Source: DASPUI01 sp035622995
GTDB lineage: Bacteria > Verrucomicrobiota > Verrucomicrobiia > Chthoniobacterales > UBA10450
Assembly: GCA_035622995.1 (NCBI GenBank)
Contig: DASPUI010000050.1
Coordinates: 1-19,195 of the forward strand
DNA length: 19,195 nucleotides
Direction of reading: 5' to 3'
Below are positions 7,424 through 15,229 of the stretch, one piece after another (positions within the stretch are counted from its first letter, which is position 1; every line of letters starts with the position of its first letter). The position numbers and the translations under genes were made by a program. The notes beneath the pieces were generated by a model. The model was not told the DNA's origin, searched no databases, and saw nothing but the letters and a program-made list of their open reading frames with translations.

Positions 7424-7460
7424 GCCGCGCCACTGACCTTGCTACGCGAGCGAGGCGGTC

Positions 7461-8144
7461 TCATTTCGCTTCGCGATTCCACCAGCGCGACAAACGCGCT
7501 TGCGGGATTTCAGGAATTGACTCGTCATAGTGCGATGTGTCGTTGAATAAAGTCAGTCGTGCGCGTGATGGATTTTTAAAATCGACAATATTCAAAGCCG
7601 CTGGATTTTGATCGAGATTGTCACGATAACGTCGCGGGTCGAATCCGAGGAGGGAACTTAGCAGCAGACGAATCGTTCCTTTATGGGAAACAACCAGCAC
7701 GCATCCGCTCGGATGCCTGCGCACAATATCGATCAACGCAGGTAGTGCACGGGCGGTCACGGCCAGGCCGCTTTCACCACCGAGCGGCGCGAAGGTGTAC
7801 GGATCTTTTTCCCACTCGGCCGCTTCTTCCGGAAATTTCTCCTCCACTTCGTGTCGCGTCATCTGCTCCCAATGTCCATGCGAGATTTCGCGCAAACCGT
7901 CGCACGTTTGGACTTCAAGTTTGTGCGGCAACGCAAGAATTTGCGCTGTTTCCACTGTCCGTCCAAGCGGCGACGCATAGACAGCGGCGATTTTCTCCTT
8001 ACTCAATCGTTCGGCCAGTCGGCGCGTTTGTTCGCGTCCCTCGTCAGAGAGGGCAACGTCAGTCGCTCCGGCGAATCGATCTTCAGCGCTCAAGACCGTT
8101 GAGCCATGTCGCACCATAAAAACGCGAGTGGCTGACGCTTTCAT
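7461..8144 (-). CDS. Histidine phosphatase family protein (phosphoglycerate mutase-like)
   Basis: A 227-aa cytosolic enzyme of the histidine phosphatase superfamily. The catalytic RHG motif is near the N-terminus (FMVRHGST, residues 9-16), the second Arg is in SPLGRTVETAQ, the acid/base Glu is in GLREISHGHWE, and the second catalytic His is in VVSHKGTIR near residue 153. The layout fits the GpmB/CobC-like phosphatase branch rather than the glycolytic mutase, but the substrate cannot be read from sequence; alpha-ribazole phosphate or another small phosphate ester are options. The last 25-30 residues (ending LSRWWNREAK) go beyond the core fold. The ATG at 8144 is the clear start because the RHG strand begins seven residues later. 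Confidence 0.88.
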   Translation of the reverse strand: MKASATRVFMVRHGSTVLSAEDRFAGATDVALSDEGREQTRRLAERLSKEKIAAVYASPLGRTVETAQILALPHKLEVQTCDGLREISHGHWEQMTRHEVEEKFPEEAAEWEKDPYTFAPLGGESGLAVTARALPALIDIVRRHPSGCVLVVSHKGTIRLLLSSLLGFDPRRYRDNLDQNPAALNIVDFKNPSRARLTLFNDTSHYDESIPEIPQARLSRWWNREAK

Positions 8145-8192
8145 TTTACTCGGCGGCGCGATTTGCTGCGCTCGGCAATGATGTGGCGAACA

Positions 8193-9212
8193 TTATTCCT
8201 CGCCACGCGGAAGAGGTGGCGAGACCGCGAAAAACATAATTGGCATGACCGTGGCGGAGACTGCCGCCGCAATCGTGATTACGTCAATCAAAGCGATCAC
8301 GACCGGATTGTGAAACACTCGCAGCAGTCCGAGAATTGCAAAAGGAACAAGAATTCCGACGGCGACAGCCTCACAAAACAAAAAGTGGCGCATCTTCGGA
8401 CTATAATGCCGTCGAGCAGACGTCTGCGCCGATTGCTCTTCGTTCAGGGATGATGGCGCAAAATCCTCACGTCCATCATCCGTTTCCACAAAAACTGCGG
8501 GCTGGATGTTCTCCGGGGTATAAATATTTGTCGCCACCGGAACAGCTTCATTTTGGGATGGCGCGCCGTTTTCGACTGGCTCGGCCGAGGCAAACAGCGC
8601 CCGAGAAAGAAGCGTCTGCATCAGATCGGCCGAGGGCGATTCGACGATTCGCGCCTCCGGAATCGAATCCGGAACGAATGGTATATTCGCGGGAGCCGGT
8701 GGTAGCTCACTTTCCAGCGGCATCGGCTGGGTCAAAGAAATCTGTGGCCTAACGTCCGGCTTCGGCTTCGGTGGCGAAGCCACGTACGGTGCCGGACGCA
8801 ATTGCACTTCATTCGTTGGCGAAATACCCGGGGCCCCGTTTGCAGGCGAAGCAGCTTGTGGCGGAGCGACCCGCGCATTCCAGCGTATTTTTCTCTTCAG
8901 GGTGGCCGGAACCACACTGGGAATGAAAACTCGACTCTGCACGGGTGGTGGCGCCTGTTCCATCGGTGCCTGAACTTGCTCTGGCTCGACCGTCGACAGA
9001 ACCGGCCCTTCGTTTACCGGCATCTCTGTTTCCTGGGCAACTGTAGCTTCAATGACTGGCGGCTCCACTTTTTCTGCCAGTGGTTCGGGCTCAGGCGGCG
9101 GAACAGCCGGCTGCCTCATGGATTTTCGCGCGTCGCCAATTGTGAGCACAAAATCATCCGGAAAACTGTACGATTCGCTCGGGATGAGGGCCATTTTGTG
9201 AGCGTTAAGCAT
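8193..9212 (-). CDS. Pro-rich protein with C-terminal membrane hairpin, function unknown
   Basis: I do not recognise this gene. The product (about 339 aa) has a short ordered-looking N-terminus (MALIPSESYSFPDDFVLTIG), then some 230 residues rich in Pro, Ala, Glu and Val that are probably disordered, and finally two hydrophobic helices separated by a very short turn near the C-terminus (FCEAVAVGILVPFAILGLL and VVIALIDVITIAAAVSAT). A tail-anchored protein with a long cytoplasmic disordered arm is the simplest reading. The start is uncertain: TTG at 9236, ATG at 9212 and ATG at 9194 are all in frame and none has a Shine-Dalgarno site. It diverges from dinB. Confidence 0.6.
   Translation of the reverse strand: MLNAHKMALIPSESYSFPDDFVLTIGDARKSMRQPAVPPPEPEPLAEKVEPPVIEATVAQETEMPVNEGPVLSTVEPEQVQAPMEQAPPPVQSRVFIPSVVPATLKRKIRWNARVAPPQAASPANGAPGISPTNEVQLRPAPYVASPPKPKPDVRPQISLTQPMPLESELPPAPANIPFVPDSIPEARIVESPSADLMQTLLSRALFASAEPVENGAPSQNEAVPVATNIYTPENIQPAVFVETDDGREDFAPSSLNEEQSAQTSARRHYSPKMRHFLFCEAVAVGILVPFAILGLLRVFHNPVVIALIDVITIAAAVSATVMPIMFFAVSPPLPRGEE
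8199..8223 (-). repeat. Perfect 8-bp inverted repeat at the 3' end of the Pro-rich gene
   Basis: CTCGCCAC and GTGGCGAG form a perfect 8-bp stem with a 9-nt loop over the last codons of the Pro-rich protein gene (the PPLPRGEE region). No T-run follows on the minus strand, so it is not a standard intrinsic terminator; it could still stabilise or pause the transcript before the phosphatase gene. Confidence 0.4.
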
Positions 9213-9262
9213 GATCGATAGCGGCTTTTTCGTCAATTGAACAACAAAGCTTGGGTCGCTTT

Positions 9263-9276
9263 AGATCGATCGATCT
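9263..9276. promoter_or_regulatory. 14-bp perfect palindrome in the divergent dinB promoter region
   Basis: AGATCGATCGATCT reads the same on both strands and sits 18 nt before the dinB start, inside the short gap between dinB and the divergent Pro-rich gene. The position suits an operator controlling one or both genes. It does not resemble the classical LexA boxes of E. coli or Bacillus, and it is built from simple GATC/CGAT units, so chance is possible. Confidence 0.35.
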
Positions 9277-9294
9277 TCCGATTAGATTGCGGGA

Positions 9295-10350
9295 ATGGCC
9301 GAGATTTCTGAGCCGCGGGCAATCATCCATCTCGACATGGATTGTTTTTACGCTGCCATCGAAGTGCGGGACCGGCCGGCCTTGCGCGGTAAACCGGTCG
9401 GCGTCGGCGGAATGCGAAACCGCGGTGTGCTCACGACCTGCAATTACGAAGCACGCAAATTCGGGGTGCGCTCGGCCATGCCTACTTTCATGGCGCTGCA
9501 GCGCTGCCCGCAGCTTGTTCTTTTACCGACGCGTTTCGACGTTTACCGTCGCGAAGCGGCCGCTATTCGCGCGATTCTGCAGCGCTTCACACCGCTGGTC
9601 GAGCCGCTTTCGCTCGACGAGGCTTATCTTGATGTAACGGAGCATCCGGGAGCCCCGGCGTCCCTGGCTCAGGTCATTCGCGACGCGATCTTTCAAAAAA
9701 CTAAGCTCACTTCCTCGGCTGGAATCGGCCCGAACAAGTTGCTGGCAAAGATCGCGAGCGAAATCAACAAACCTGACGGCCAATTCGAGATTACGACGGA
9801 TCAGGTTCCGGCGTTCATGCTAAATCTGCCCGTTAGAAGGATCTGGGGCATCGGCGAAAAGACCGAGCGCAAGTTGGAAGAGCTCGCCGTCAAAACCTGC
9901 GGCGATCTGCAATGTTTTTCCCGGCCGCGACTGGTTGATCTGTTCGGCAAGTTCGGCCTCGAACTGCACGACCTCTGCCGCGGAATTGACCATCGCGCAG
10001 TCGAGCCGGACCGTCCGCGCAAGTCGCTGAGTACCGAAGAAACTTTTTCGTTCGATCTGCATACCCTCGAGCAATGCGAGCAACGATTGGGGGAGCTTTT
10101 CGCCGAATTAATGGCCGACCTGGCGCAAAAGGAAGCCGCTCGCGCTGTGACCAAGATTTTTGTGAAATTGAAATTCAACGATTTTACCCGGACAACGGCG
10201 GAACGGGCCGGACTCGAACCTTCTCTTGACGGTTATCGCACGCTGCTGACAGAAGCTTTTGCACGAACCGGCAAACCGGTGCGATTGCTGGGACTCGGCG
10301 TCCGCTTCGCCGAACCGCCCGCGAGTTCGTCGCAACTGCCCCTGCTCTGA
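9295..10350 (+). CDS. dinB: DNA polymerase IV (Y-family translesion polymerase)
   Basis: An error-prone polymerase that bypasses damaged template bases. The 351-aa length and domain order are normal: palm/fingers with the first catalytic Asp in HLDMDCFYAAIE (13-24) and the catalytic acidic pair in SLDEAYLDV, a thumb with helix-hairpin-helix (IWGIGEKTERKLEEL), and the little-finger domain from about 235. The steric-gate position after CF is Tyr, where E. coli DinB has Phe; both are used in this family to exclude ribonucleotides. The C-terminus ends SQLPLL, a good match to the sliding-clamp binding motif. No Shine-Dalgarno site is visible before the ATG, and a perfect palindrome lies just upstream. 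It stands alone, not in an SOS mutasome operon. Confidence 0.95.
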   Translation: MAEISEPRAIIHLDMDCFYAAIEVRDRPALRGKPVGVGGMRNRGVLTTCNYEARKFGVRSAMPTFMALQRCPQLVLLPTRFDVYRREAAAIRAILQRFTPLVEPLSLDEAYLDVTEHPGAPASLAQVIRDAIFQKTKLTSSAGIGPNKLLAKIASEINKPDGQFEITTDQVPAFMLNLPVRRIWGIGEKTERKLEELAVKTCGDLQCFSRPRLVDLFGKFGLELHDLCRGIDHRAVEPDRPRKSLSTEETFSFDLHTLEQCEQRLGELFAELMADLAQKEAARAVTKIFVKLKFNDFTRTTAERAGLEPSLDGYRTLLTEAFARTGKPVRLLGLGVRFAEPPASSSQLPLL

Positions 10351-10592
10351 AATTATCGACGAGAACGAAAAAGAGCGAGAAGGAGAGCGCCGAAGAAGAA
10401 GACGCATCGCAAACCTCGTTTCGTTAGGCGGGCGGAGCGAGGAAACGTCGGCAACGTCACCCGGCCGTTATTTTCCATCGCGCTTAGAATTTCATCGCGA
10501 CTGTTGGCTCTGCTTCGGATGATCACTTGCGCTTGAAACAAGCAAATCGTCTGCCACGCAGGGCCAACCTTGTAATCCTCCGGGCACGGCGA
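10351..10592 (+). other. Intergenic region between dinB and the FAD/Fe-S dehydrogenase gene
   Basis: This 242-nt gap opens with a purine-rich run (about 10361-10408) and contains only short imperfect stems, for example CGTTTC/GAAACG around 10420-10450 and GCTTG-AAA-CAAGC near 10532-10544. I see no convincing terminator, promoter or RNA gene. An in-frame TTG at 10527 would extend the downstream protein by 22 basic residues without family support. Confidence 0.4.
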
Positions 10593-13469
10593 ATGTTCAA
10601 TCGCGTGACTTCTGTTCAACAAAGAAGGCTTCGGGCGACCGGTTGTGATGTCCGTTTTGACGATTTAACGCGCCACCTTTACGCCACGGACGCTTCAATC
10701 TACCAAATCGAGCCGTCCGGCGTGGCGTTCCCACGCGGCGCAACTGAGGCCGGTTCCATTATTTTGGCAGCAGCCAATGAAAATATTTCGGTCACGCCAC
10801 GCGGCGCCGGCACCAGTCTGGTTGGCAATTCCATTGGCGAAGGATTGATCGTTGATTTCTCCCGACACAATCGAAAGATCGAATATCTCGATATCGATAA
10901 TCGCAGCGTGCGCGTTGGCGCAGGAGTCGTGCTCGACCAACTGAACGATTTTCTCAAGCGGCACGGATTCTGTTTCGGCCCCGATGTCGCGACCAGTTCC
11001 CGCGCAACGATCGGGGGAATGATCGCGAACAATTCCTCGGGCGCCCGGGTTCCAATCTACGGCACGACCGCCGATCATGTTCTCTCGACCGAAATCATTT
11101 TGGTCGACGGGCGAGTCGCAAACATCGGTCCGAAATCCGATTCGTTAGGTGCCGAACGCGCAAGAATTGAAAACCTCGTTCGCGCAGCAGCGGATGAAAT
11201 GCTCGAGCGATGGCCGCCGGGGTTGGTGAAGCGCTGGCCGGGCTACGGCCTCGAACGCTTTGCCCGATCGGCTGACAATCTCAATGAAATTCTCGCCGGG
11301 AGTGAAGGCACGCTGGCTGCAATATTTTCCGCCGAACTCAAAATCTCACCCCTGCCGCAGGAAAAGGGACTCGGCTTGATCTTCTTCGCATCAGTTGCCG
11401 ACGCAATGCAGGCGACGGTCGAGCTCCTCGATCTCAGGCCGGCTGCAATCGAGCACATTGATCGGCCGCTGCTCGATCAAACAAGAGGCCAGCTTCATTT
11501 CCAGGCTGCGCGCGATTTGCTCGAGCTCGATACCCAACCGTGTGCGGCAATGCTAATTGTCGAATTTTACGACGATGTCGCCGAGCGGTTGTCGATCCTG
11601 CAATCGAGGAAACTCGGTTTGCGTTCGAAAATTGCGACCGACGCAAACGAAATGAACCTTGTCTGGTCGGTGCGCAAAGCCGGGCTGTCGCTCTTGACCG
11701 GCTGCGTTGGCACGGCAAAGCCGGTCGCGTTCATCGAAGACGCGGCGGTTCGACCGGCGCAACTGCCCGAATACGTGCGCGCTTTGCAGTCGATCATGAA
11801 ACCGCTTGGCTTGAATGCGAGCTATTATGGTCACGCCGCCAGCGGCTTGCTTCATGTCCGGCCGGTTCTCGATCTTCACAGCGCAACCGATTTGAAGAAA
11901 TTTCGCGCAGTGGCCGATCAAACGTCGGCGCTCGTCAGGCAATTTAAAGGATCGCTTTCGGCCGAGCATGGCGTCGGCATCGCGCGGACCGAATACATGC
12001 GTGAACAACTCGGCGACAAACTGCTCGGCGTAATGCGCGAGATTAAGGGGATCTTTGACCCGAAGAATACCTTCAATCCGGGAAAGATTTTCGAGTGCGA
12101 GCCGCCCGGGCATATTGACAATTGCCTGCGCCGCAATTTCGCGGAACCGATTGAATTGCCGTTCGAGCCGCGCCTGGCGTTCGCATTCAAAGACCATTCG
12201 TTCATTGGAAACCTGGAGCAATGCAACGGCTGCGGCGGCTGCCGCAAAGAGTCGCCGATCATGTGTCCGACCTTCATTGCCACCAGCGACGAGATCATGT
12301 CCACCCGTGGCCGCGCAAATATTATCCGACATGCGCTGGAATTGCGCGGGAACGGACACGACCCGCTCCGATCGACCGAGTTAGACGCCGCACTCGGCAA
12401 TTGCCTGTCCTGCAAAGGTTGTACGCCCGAGTGCCCGTCGAACGTCAATCTCGCCTTGCTCAAAGCCGAGATGCTTTACGCACGCCATCAGCGAGACGGA
12501 TTGCCTTTGCGCGAACGATTTTTCAGCAATGTGGATTTGTTAGGCAAACTTGGCTGCAACTTCTCCAACCTGACAAACGCGATGCTCGATTTTGCGCCGG
12601 TCCGCAGATTGATGGAAAAGGCGCTTGGTATTTCAAGCAAACGTTCATTGCCGCATTACACCGAAGAACGATTCGATAAACGGTTTGCACGAAACCGCCG
12701 CGGCTTTCGGCGGCCGCCGGGAGATGGTCATAGAGCGCCGCGACCGAGGAAAGTGATTTTGTGGGACGACACGTTTGTTCGCTATCACGAGCCCCACATC
12801 GGAATCGCAGCAGTAAAAGTCCTCGAAGCGCTCGGATTCGAAGTTGAGCTGCTGGAAAATCGGAAATGTTGCGGACGACCGGCCTTCAGTCAGGGAAACC
12901 TCGACGCCGCAGCCAGGACTGGCGAGCACAACATCAACCTGCTTTCGTCCCAACATCTCAACAGCTCAACCACTCAACCTCCCATCATCTTTCTGGAGCC
13001 TTCCTGCTGGTCGATGTTTGTCGAAGATTACCCCGAGCTGAAAATCGAGAATGCAGAGAAAGTCGCGGCGCGCTGTTTCTTGTTCGAGAAATTTGTGGAC
13101 GACGTGCTCGCACGCGAACCTGACGCGCTAAGATTTCGCGGAAAGCCAGCAAAGATTGCGATTCATGCGCATTGCCACGCAAAAGCGATTTTGAATCTGG
13201 CTTTCATGATACGCCTGGTCGAACGATTGCCCGGTCGAAAGGCAAAATTGCTTGAAACCGGCTGTTGCGGAATGGCCGGCGCGTTCGGCGCGCTAACGGA
13301 GAAATACGATTTATCAGTTCGAATCGCCGCCGACTTGTTGGGCAAGCTCGAAAGTGAAAAGCCCGATATCGTCATTGCCTCAGGTACAAGTTGCCGCCAT
13401 CAGATCGCGGATCTGACTAATCTGCGGCCATTGCACATGGCTGAGCTAATCGCTGAAGCAATCGCCTGA
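10593..13469 (+). CDS. Fused FAD-linked oxidase / Fe-S (CCG-domain) dehydrogenase, GlcD-GlcF or YdiJ type
   Basis: A 958-aa flavin and iron-sulfur dehydrogenase, probably for a 2-hydroxyacid such as D-2-hydroxyglutarate, D-lactate or glycolate. The N-terminal PCMH-type FAD domain shows PRGAGTSLVGNSIGEGLIVD and GMIANNSSGARVPIYG. The FAD-oxidase C-terminal domain has YYGHAASGLLHVRP and GSLSAEHGVGIARTEYM. A ferredoxin-like part follows with two [4Fe-4S] motifs: C544, C547, C550, C558 (CNGCGGCRKESPIMCP) and C604, C607, C610, C614 (CLSCKGCTPECP). Two CCG domains close the protein (RKCCGRPAFSQG and TGCCGMAGAFG). The single-chain fusion is the layout of E. coli YdiJ. The electron acceptor is probably quinone or an electron carrier. 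I prefer the ATG at 10593. The TGA directly abuts the stop of the convergent cytochrome gene. Confidence 0.9.
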   Translation: MFNRVTSVQQRRLRATGCDVRFDDLTRHLYATDASIYQIEPSGVAFPRGATEAGSIILAAANENISVTPRGAGTSLVGNSIGEGLIVDFSRHNRKIEYLDIDNRSVRVGAGVVLDQLNDFLKRHGFCFGPDVATSSRATIGGMIANNSSGARVPIYGTTADHVLSTEIILVDGRVANIGPKSDSLGAERARIENLVRAAADEMLERWPPGLVKRWPGYGLERFARSADNLNEILAGSEGTLAAIFSAELKISPLPQEKGLGLIFFASVADAMQATVELLDLRPAAIEHIDRPLLDQTRGQLHFQAARDLLELDTQPCAAMLIVEFYDDVAERLSILQSRKLGLRSKIATDANEMNLVWSVRKAGLSLLTGCVGTAKPVAFIEDAAVRPAQLPEYVRALQSIMKPLGLNASYYGHAASGLLHVRPVLDLHSATDLKKFRAVADQTSALVRQFKGSLSAEHGVGIARTEYMREQLGDKLLGVMREIKGIFDPKNTFNPGKIFECEPPGHIDNCLRRNFAEPIELPFEPRLAFAFKDHSFIGNLEQCNGCGGCRKESPIMCPTFIATSDEIMSTRGRANIIRHALELRGNGHDPLRSTELDAALGNCLSCKGCTPECPSNVNLALLKAEMLYARHQRDGLPLRERFFSNVDLLGKLGCNFSNLTNAMLDFAPVRRLMEKALGISSKRSLPHYTEERFDKRFARNRRGFRRPPGDGHRAPRPRKVILWDDTFVRYHEPHIGIAAVKVLEALGFEVELLENRKCCGRPAFSQGNLDAAARTGEHNINLLSSQHLNSSTTQPPIIFLEPSCWSMFVEDYPELKIENAEKVAARCFLFEKFVDDVLAREPDALRFRGKPAKIAIHAHCHAKAILNLAFMIRLVERLPGRKAKLLETGCCGMAGAFGALTEKYDLSVRIAADLLGKLESEKPDIVIASGTSCRHQIADLTNLRPLHMAELIAEAIA

Positions 13470-14246
13470 CTAGCCCTTTGGCTGGGGAGCTGGTTTGGTC
13501 ACTTCGCCGGGTTTTGCCTGCGCCGGGGCGGCAGCTTCGCCTCCGCCCGGAATATCTTCATCTGGCGCAGCTAGTATGTCCTGCTCGCCATAAGATTCGG
13601 GATGATTTGCGAGCTCTTTTCGCAAGGCTGCGATTTGTTCCTTCGTGACTGGACTGGCATTATTCCCCCACTCGCTTCGTTCGTAGGTCATTACGTCGGC
13701 AATTTTTTGATCGGTCAATGTCTTATCCCATGGCTGCATCACCGCTGTGCCGAATTTCTGGCCTTTAACTGTGACTGGGCCCTGTAAGCCTTTGAGCACA
13801 ATCATTCCCATCCGACGGGAACCACCGTTGGTAAATTCAGAACCGGCGAGGGGCGGATATTGGCCCGGAACACCGAGACCATTGGCTTGGTGACAGGTTT
13901 GGCAATTGGCCGAGAAAATTTTCTTGCCGCGATCGTGCGGCGAGAGTTCGACCTGTTGTTCTCCGCCGCCGGGACCGACCGCCCCTTTCTTGGCCGGCGG
14001 TGGGCCGCCTAACGGATCAAGGCTGTCTCCGGAGAAGTTTCCGGAATAACGGCCGAGGTACGCGCCACCCAGGAAAAGCGCGAGGCCGTAAACCGCAATC
14101 AACCAAATCGAAAGCGGTTCGAGACCAACACGCGGTTCGCGTTTTTCACGTTGAATGGCTGCGTGCACTTCCTGCACGTCAGAAGTTTCGCCGTAATCGG
14201 TCCCCTGACGCGCGAGTGGCGGGCGATCGGAAGGATTGCCGTTCAT
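13470..14246 (-). CDS. Membrane-anchored monoheme cytochrome c
   Basis: A 258-aa protein with a polar cytoplasmic N-terminus (1-44), one membrane anchor (about 45-66), a Gly/Pro-rich linker, a class I cytochrome c domain (about 100-195) and a Pro/Ala-rich tail. Heme attachment is C115-x-x-C118-H119 (CQTCHQANGLGVPG), and the likely distal Met is M170 (GTAVMQPW). The end of the domain (LTDQKIADVMTYERSEWGN) is typical of oxidase-associated cytochromes. In position it takes the place of CcoP downstream of ccoNO-like genes, but it has one heme, not two. Its probable job is to carry electrons between the ACIII/CcoO-like module and the aa3 oxidase (inference). The ATG has a good Shine-Dalgarno site, GGGAG, 7 nt upstream. 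It is the last gene of this operon. Confidence 0.88.
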   Translation of the reverse strand: MNGNPSDRPPLARQGTDYGETSDVQEVHAAIQREKREPRVGLEPLSIWLIAVYGLALFLGGAYLGRYSGNFSGDSLDPLGGPPPAKKGAVGPGGGEQQVELSPHDRGKKIFSANCQTCHQANGLGVPGQYPPLAGSEFTNGGSRRMGMIVLKGLQGPVTVKGQKFGTAVMQPWDKTLTDQKIADVMTYERSEWGNNASPVTKEQIAALRKELANHPESYGEQDILAAPDEDIPGGGEAAAPAQAKPGEVTKPAPQPKG

Positions 14247-14319
14247 AGTTTTTCTCCCGAAAATTTCCGGTTACCCTCGCCGCCGTGCGGTGCACCTCGC
14301 CCATCTCGCCTCGCTCGGT
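14247..14319 (-). repeat. Intergenic leader, copy 1 of a duplicated sequence
   Basis: This 73-nt gap before the cytochrome c gene resembles the 73-nt gap before the CcoO-like gene (15157-15229). On the minus strand both carry GGGCGAG, then GTGC, then GGCGAG(G/A)GTA(A/G)CCGGA, then TTCGGG and a GGGAG ribosome site close to the ATG. The similarity goes well beyond a shared ribosome site and points to a duplication or a dispersed repeat. Confidence 0.5.
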
Positions 14320-15156
14320 TCATTTCGCTCCTTTCGGCGGCGCGGCCGAGGCGGCTGCCGACGCAGCCGGCGAGCCGGATGATTTCACTTCTTTCAATGG
14401 ATGCGATTGATCGAGCGACATCAAATAAGCGACCAAACATGTCGCATCATAAGTCGGAACAATCTCCCACCCGCTCGGGGGCGCCTCGGCGCCGGTCAAC
14501 TGCAAGGCGTCGGCCGAACGTTCGCCCTCGATCAAACGTTTTTCGTAAAGGAATTTGAACGCGGGCATGTTCGAATCTCGGAAATCGGGACTGACACTGC
14601 GCGGCGAATACAAATGCTTGTGATGCCACGCGGCCGAATAAGGAAGCGGTTCACCGGCGACATTCGAAACTGCCGGGCCTGCGGGCGATGCGTTTGGCGG
14701 AGGCGGAGGAGAAGATGCGGCCGGGTTTGCCGCGGTTGTTGCCGATGGCGCGTTGGTTGGGGCGCTTGCGGTCGTCGGCGCGGATTCCTCGGCTGGAGCA
14801 CGCTTGCCAAGATTCGAGAGATCAGGGCCCATTCGTTCTTTACCTAGCTGCACCGGACGATCAAAAATATAATCGCGCGGCGCGCTCCGGCGTTCCCCCC
14901 ACTTACGATCGATATCGGCCGCCTCGTAGCCCGGCCGGATTTGCTGGCTATGGCAATAAATGCAGCCGTTCGCCACGTAGACGTGCCGGCCGCGCTCAAC
15001 CATTCCAGATTTTGGCATTGGATAAATGTCTGTTCCGTCTTCGTCGCTTTGCGGATCGAGGTGTCCGATTTGAAAATTGGGAACAACGGTCAGACCGAGC
15101 CAAGAAAACGCGAATGTTCCGAATAGCCCGATTAGGAGCGGGAAGAGGCCTTTCAT
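14320..15156 (-). CDS. CcoO-like membrane-anchored monoheme cytochrome c
   Basis: A homologue of cbb3 oxidase subunit II (CcoO/FixO), 278 aa. It has an N-terminal membrane anchor (about 4-26), then the CcoO pattern: MVERGRHVYVANGCIYCHSQ with C65, C68 and H69 binding heme c, IRPGYEA, PVQLGKERMGPDLSNLGKR, and HLYSPRSVSPDFRDSNMPAF with the distal ligand M197. The heme site is therefore complete. Between the two conserved halves lies a Pro/Ala/Thr-rich insert of about 50 residues (119-172), and the C-terminus (about 258-278) is again Ala/Pro-rich. It partners the upstream CcoN-like protein, which has lost all its cofactors, so here it probably serves as an electron carrier rather than feeding an adjacent O2 site. 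The ATG has a strong GGGGGAG site 6 nt upstream. Confidence 0.9.
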   Translation of the reverse strand: MKGLFPLLIGLFGTFAFSWLGLTVVPNFQIGHLDPQSDEDGTDIYPMPKSGMVERGRHVYVANGCIYCHSQQIRPGYEAADIDRKWGERRSAPRDYIFDRPVQLGKERMGPDLSNLGKRAPAEESAPTTASAPTNAPSATTAANPAASSPPPPPNASPAGPAVSNVAGEPLPYSAAWHHKHLYSPRSVSPDFRDSNMPAFKFLYEKRLIEGERSADALQLTGAEAPPSGWEIVPTYDATCLVAYLMSLDQSHPLKEVKSSGSPAASAAASAAPPKGAK

Positions 15157-15229
15157 AATTTCTCCCCCGAAGAACTCCGGCTACTCTCGCCACTTCGCCG
15201 CGCACCTGGCTCGCCCCAGCAAATTCGAC
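15157..15229 (-). repeat. Intergenic leader, copy 2 of a duplicated sequence
   Basis: The 73-nt gap between the CcoN-like and CcoO-like genes contains GTGGCGAGAGTAGCCGGA followed by TTCTTCGGGGGAG on the minus strand. It shares this order and most bases with the gap at 14247-14319. It supplies the ribosome binding site of the CcoO-like gene. Confidence 0.5.

Noticed and set aside
8199..8223. Intrinsic terminator after the Pro-rich gene
   Set aside because: The stem is good, but no T-run follows on the transcribed strand and the stem lies within the coding end; kept only as an inverted repeat.
10353..10622. Minus-strand open frame in the gap after dinB
   Set aside because: It overlaps the start of the dehydrogenase gene, has no recognisable domain and ends in Arg-rich low complexity; not supported.
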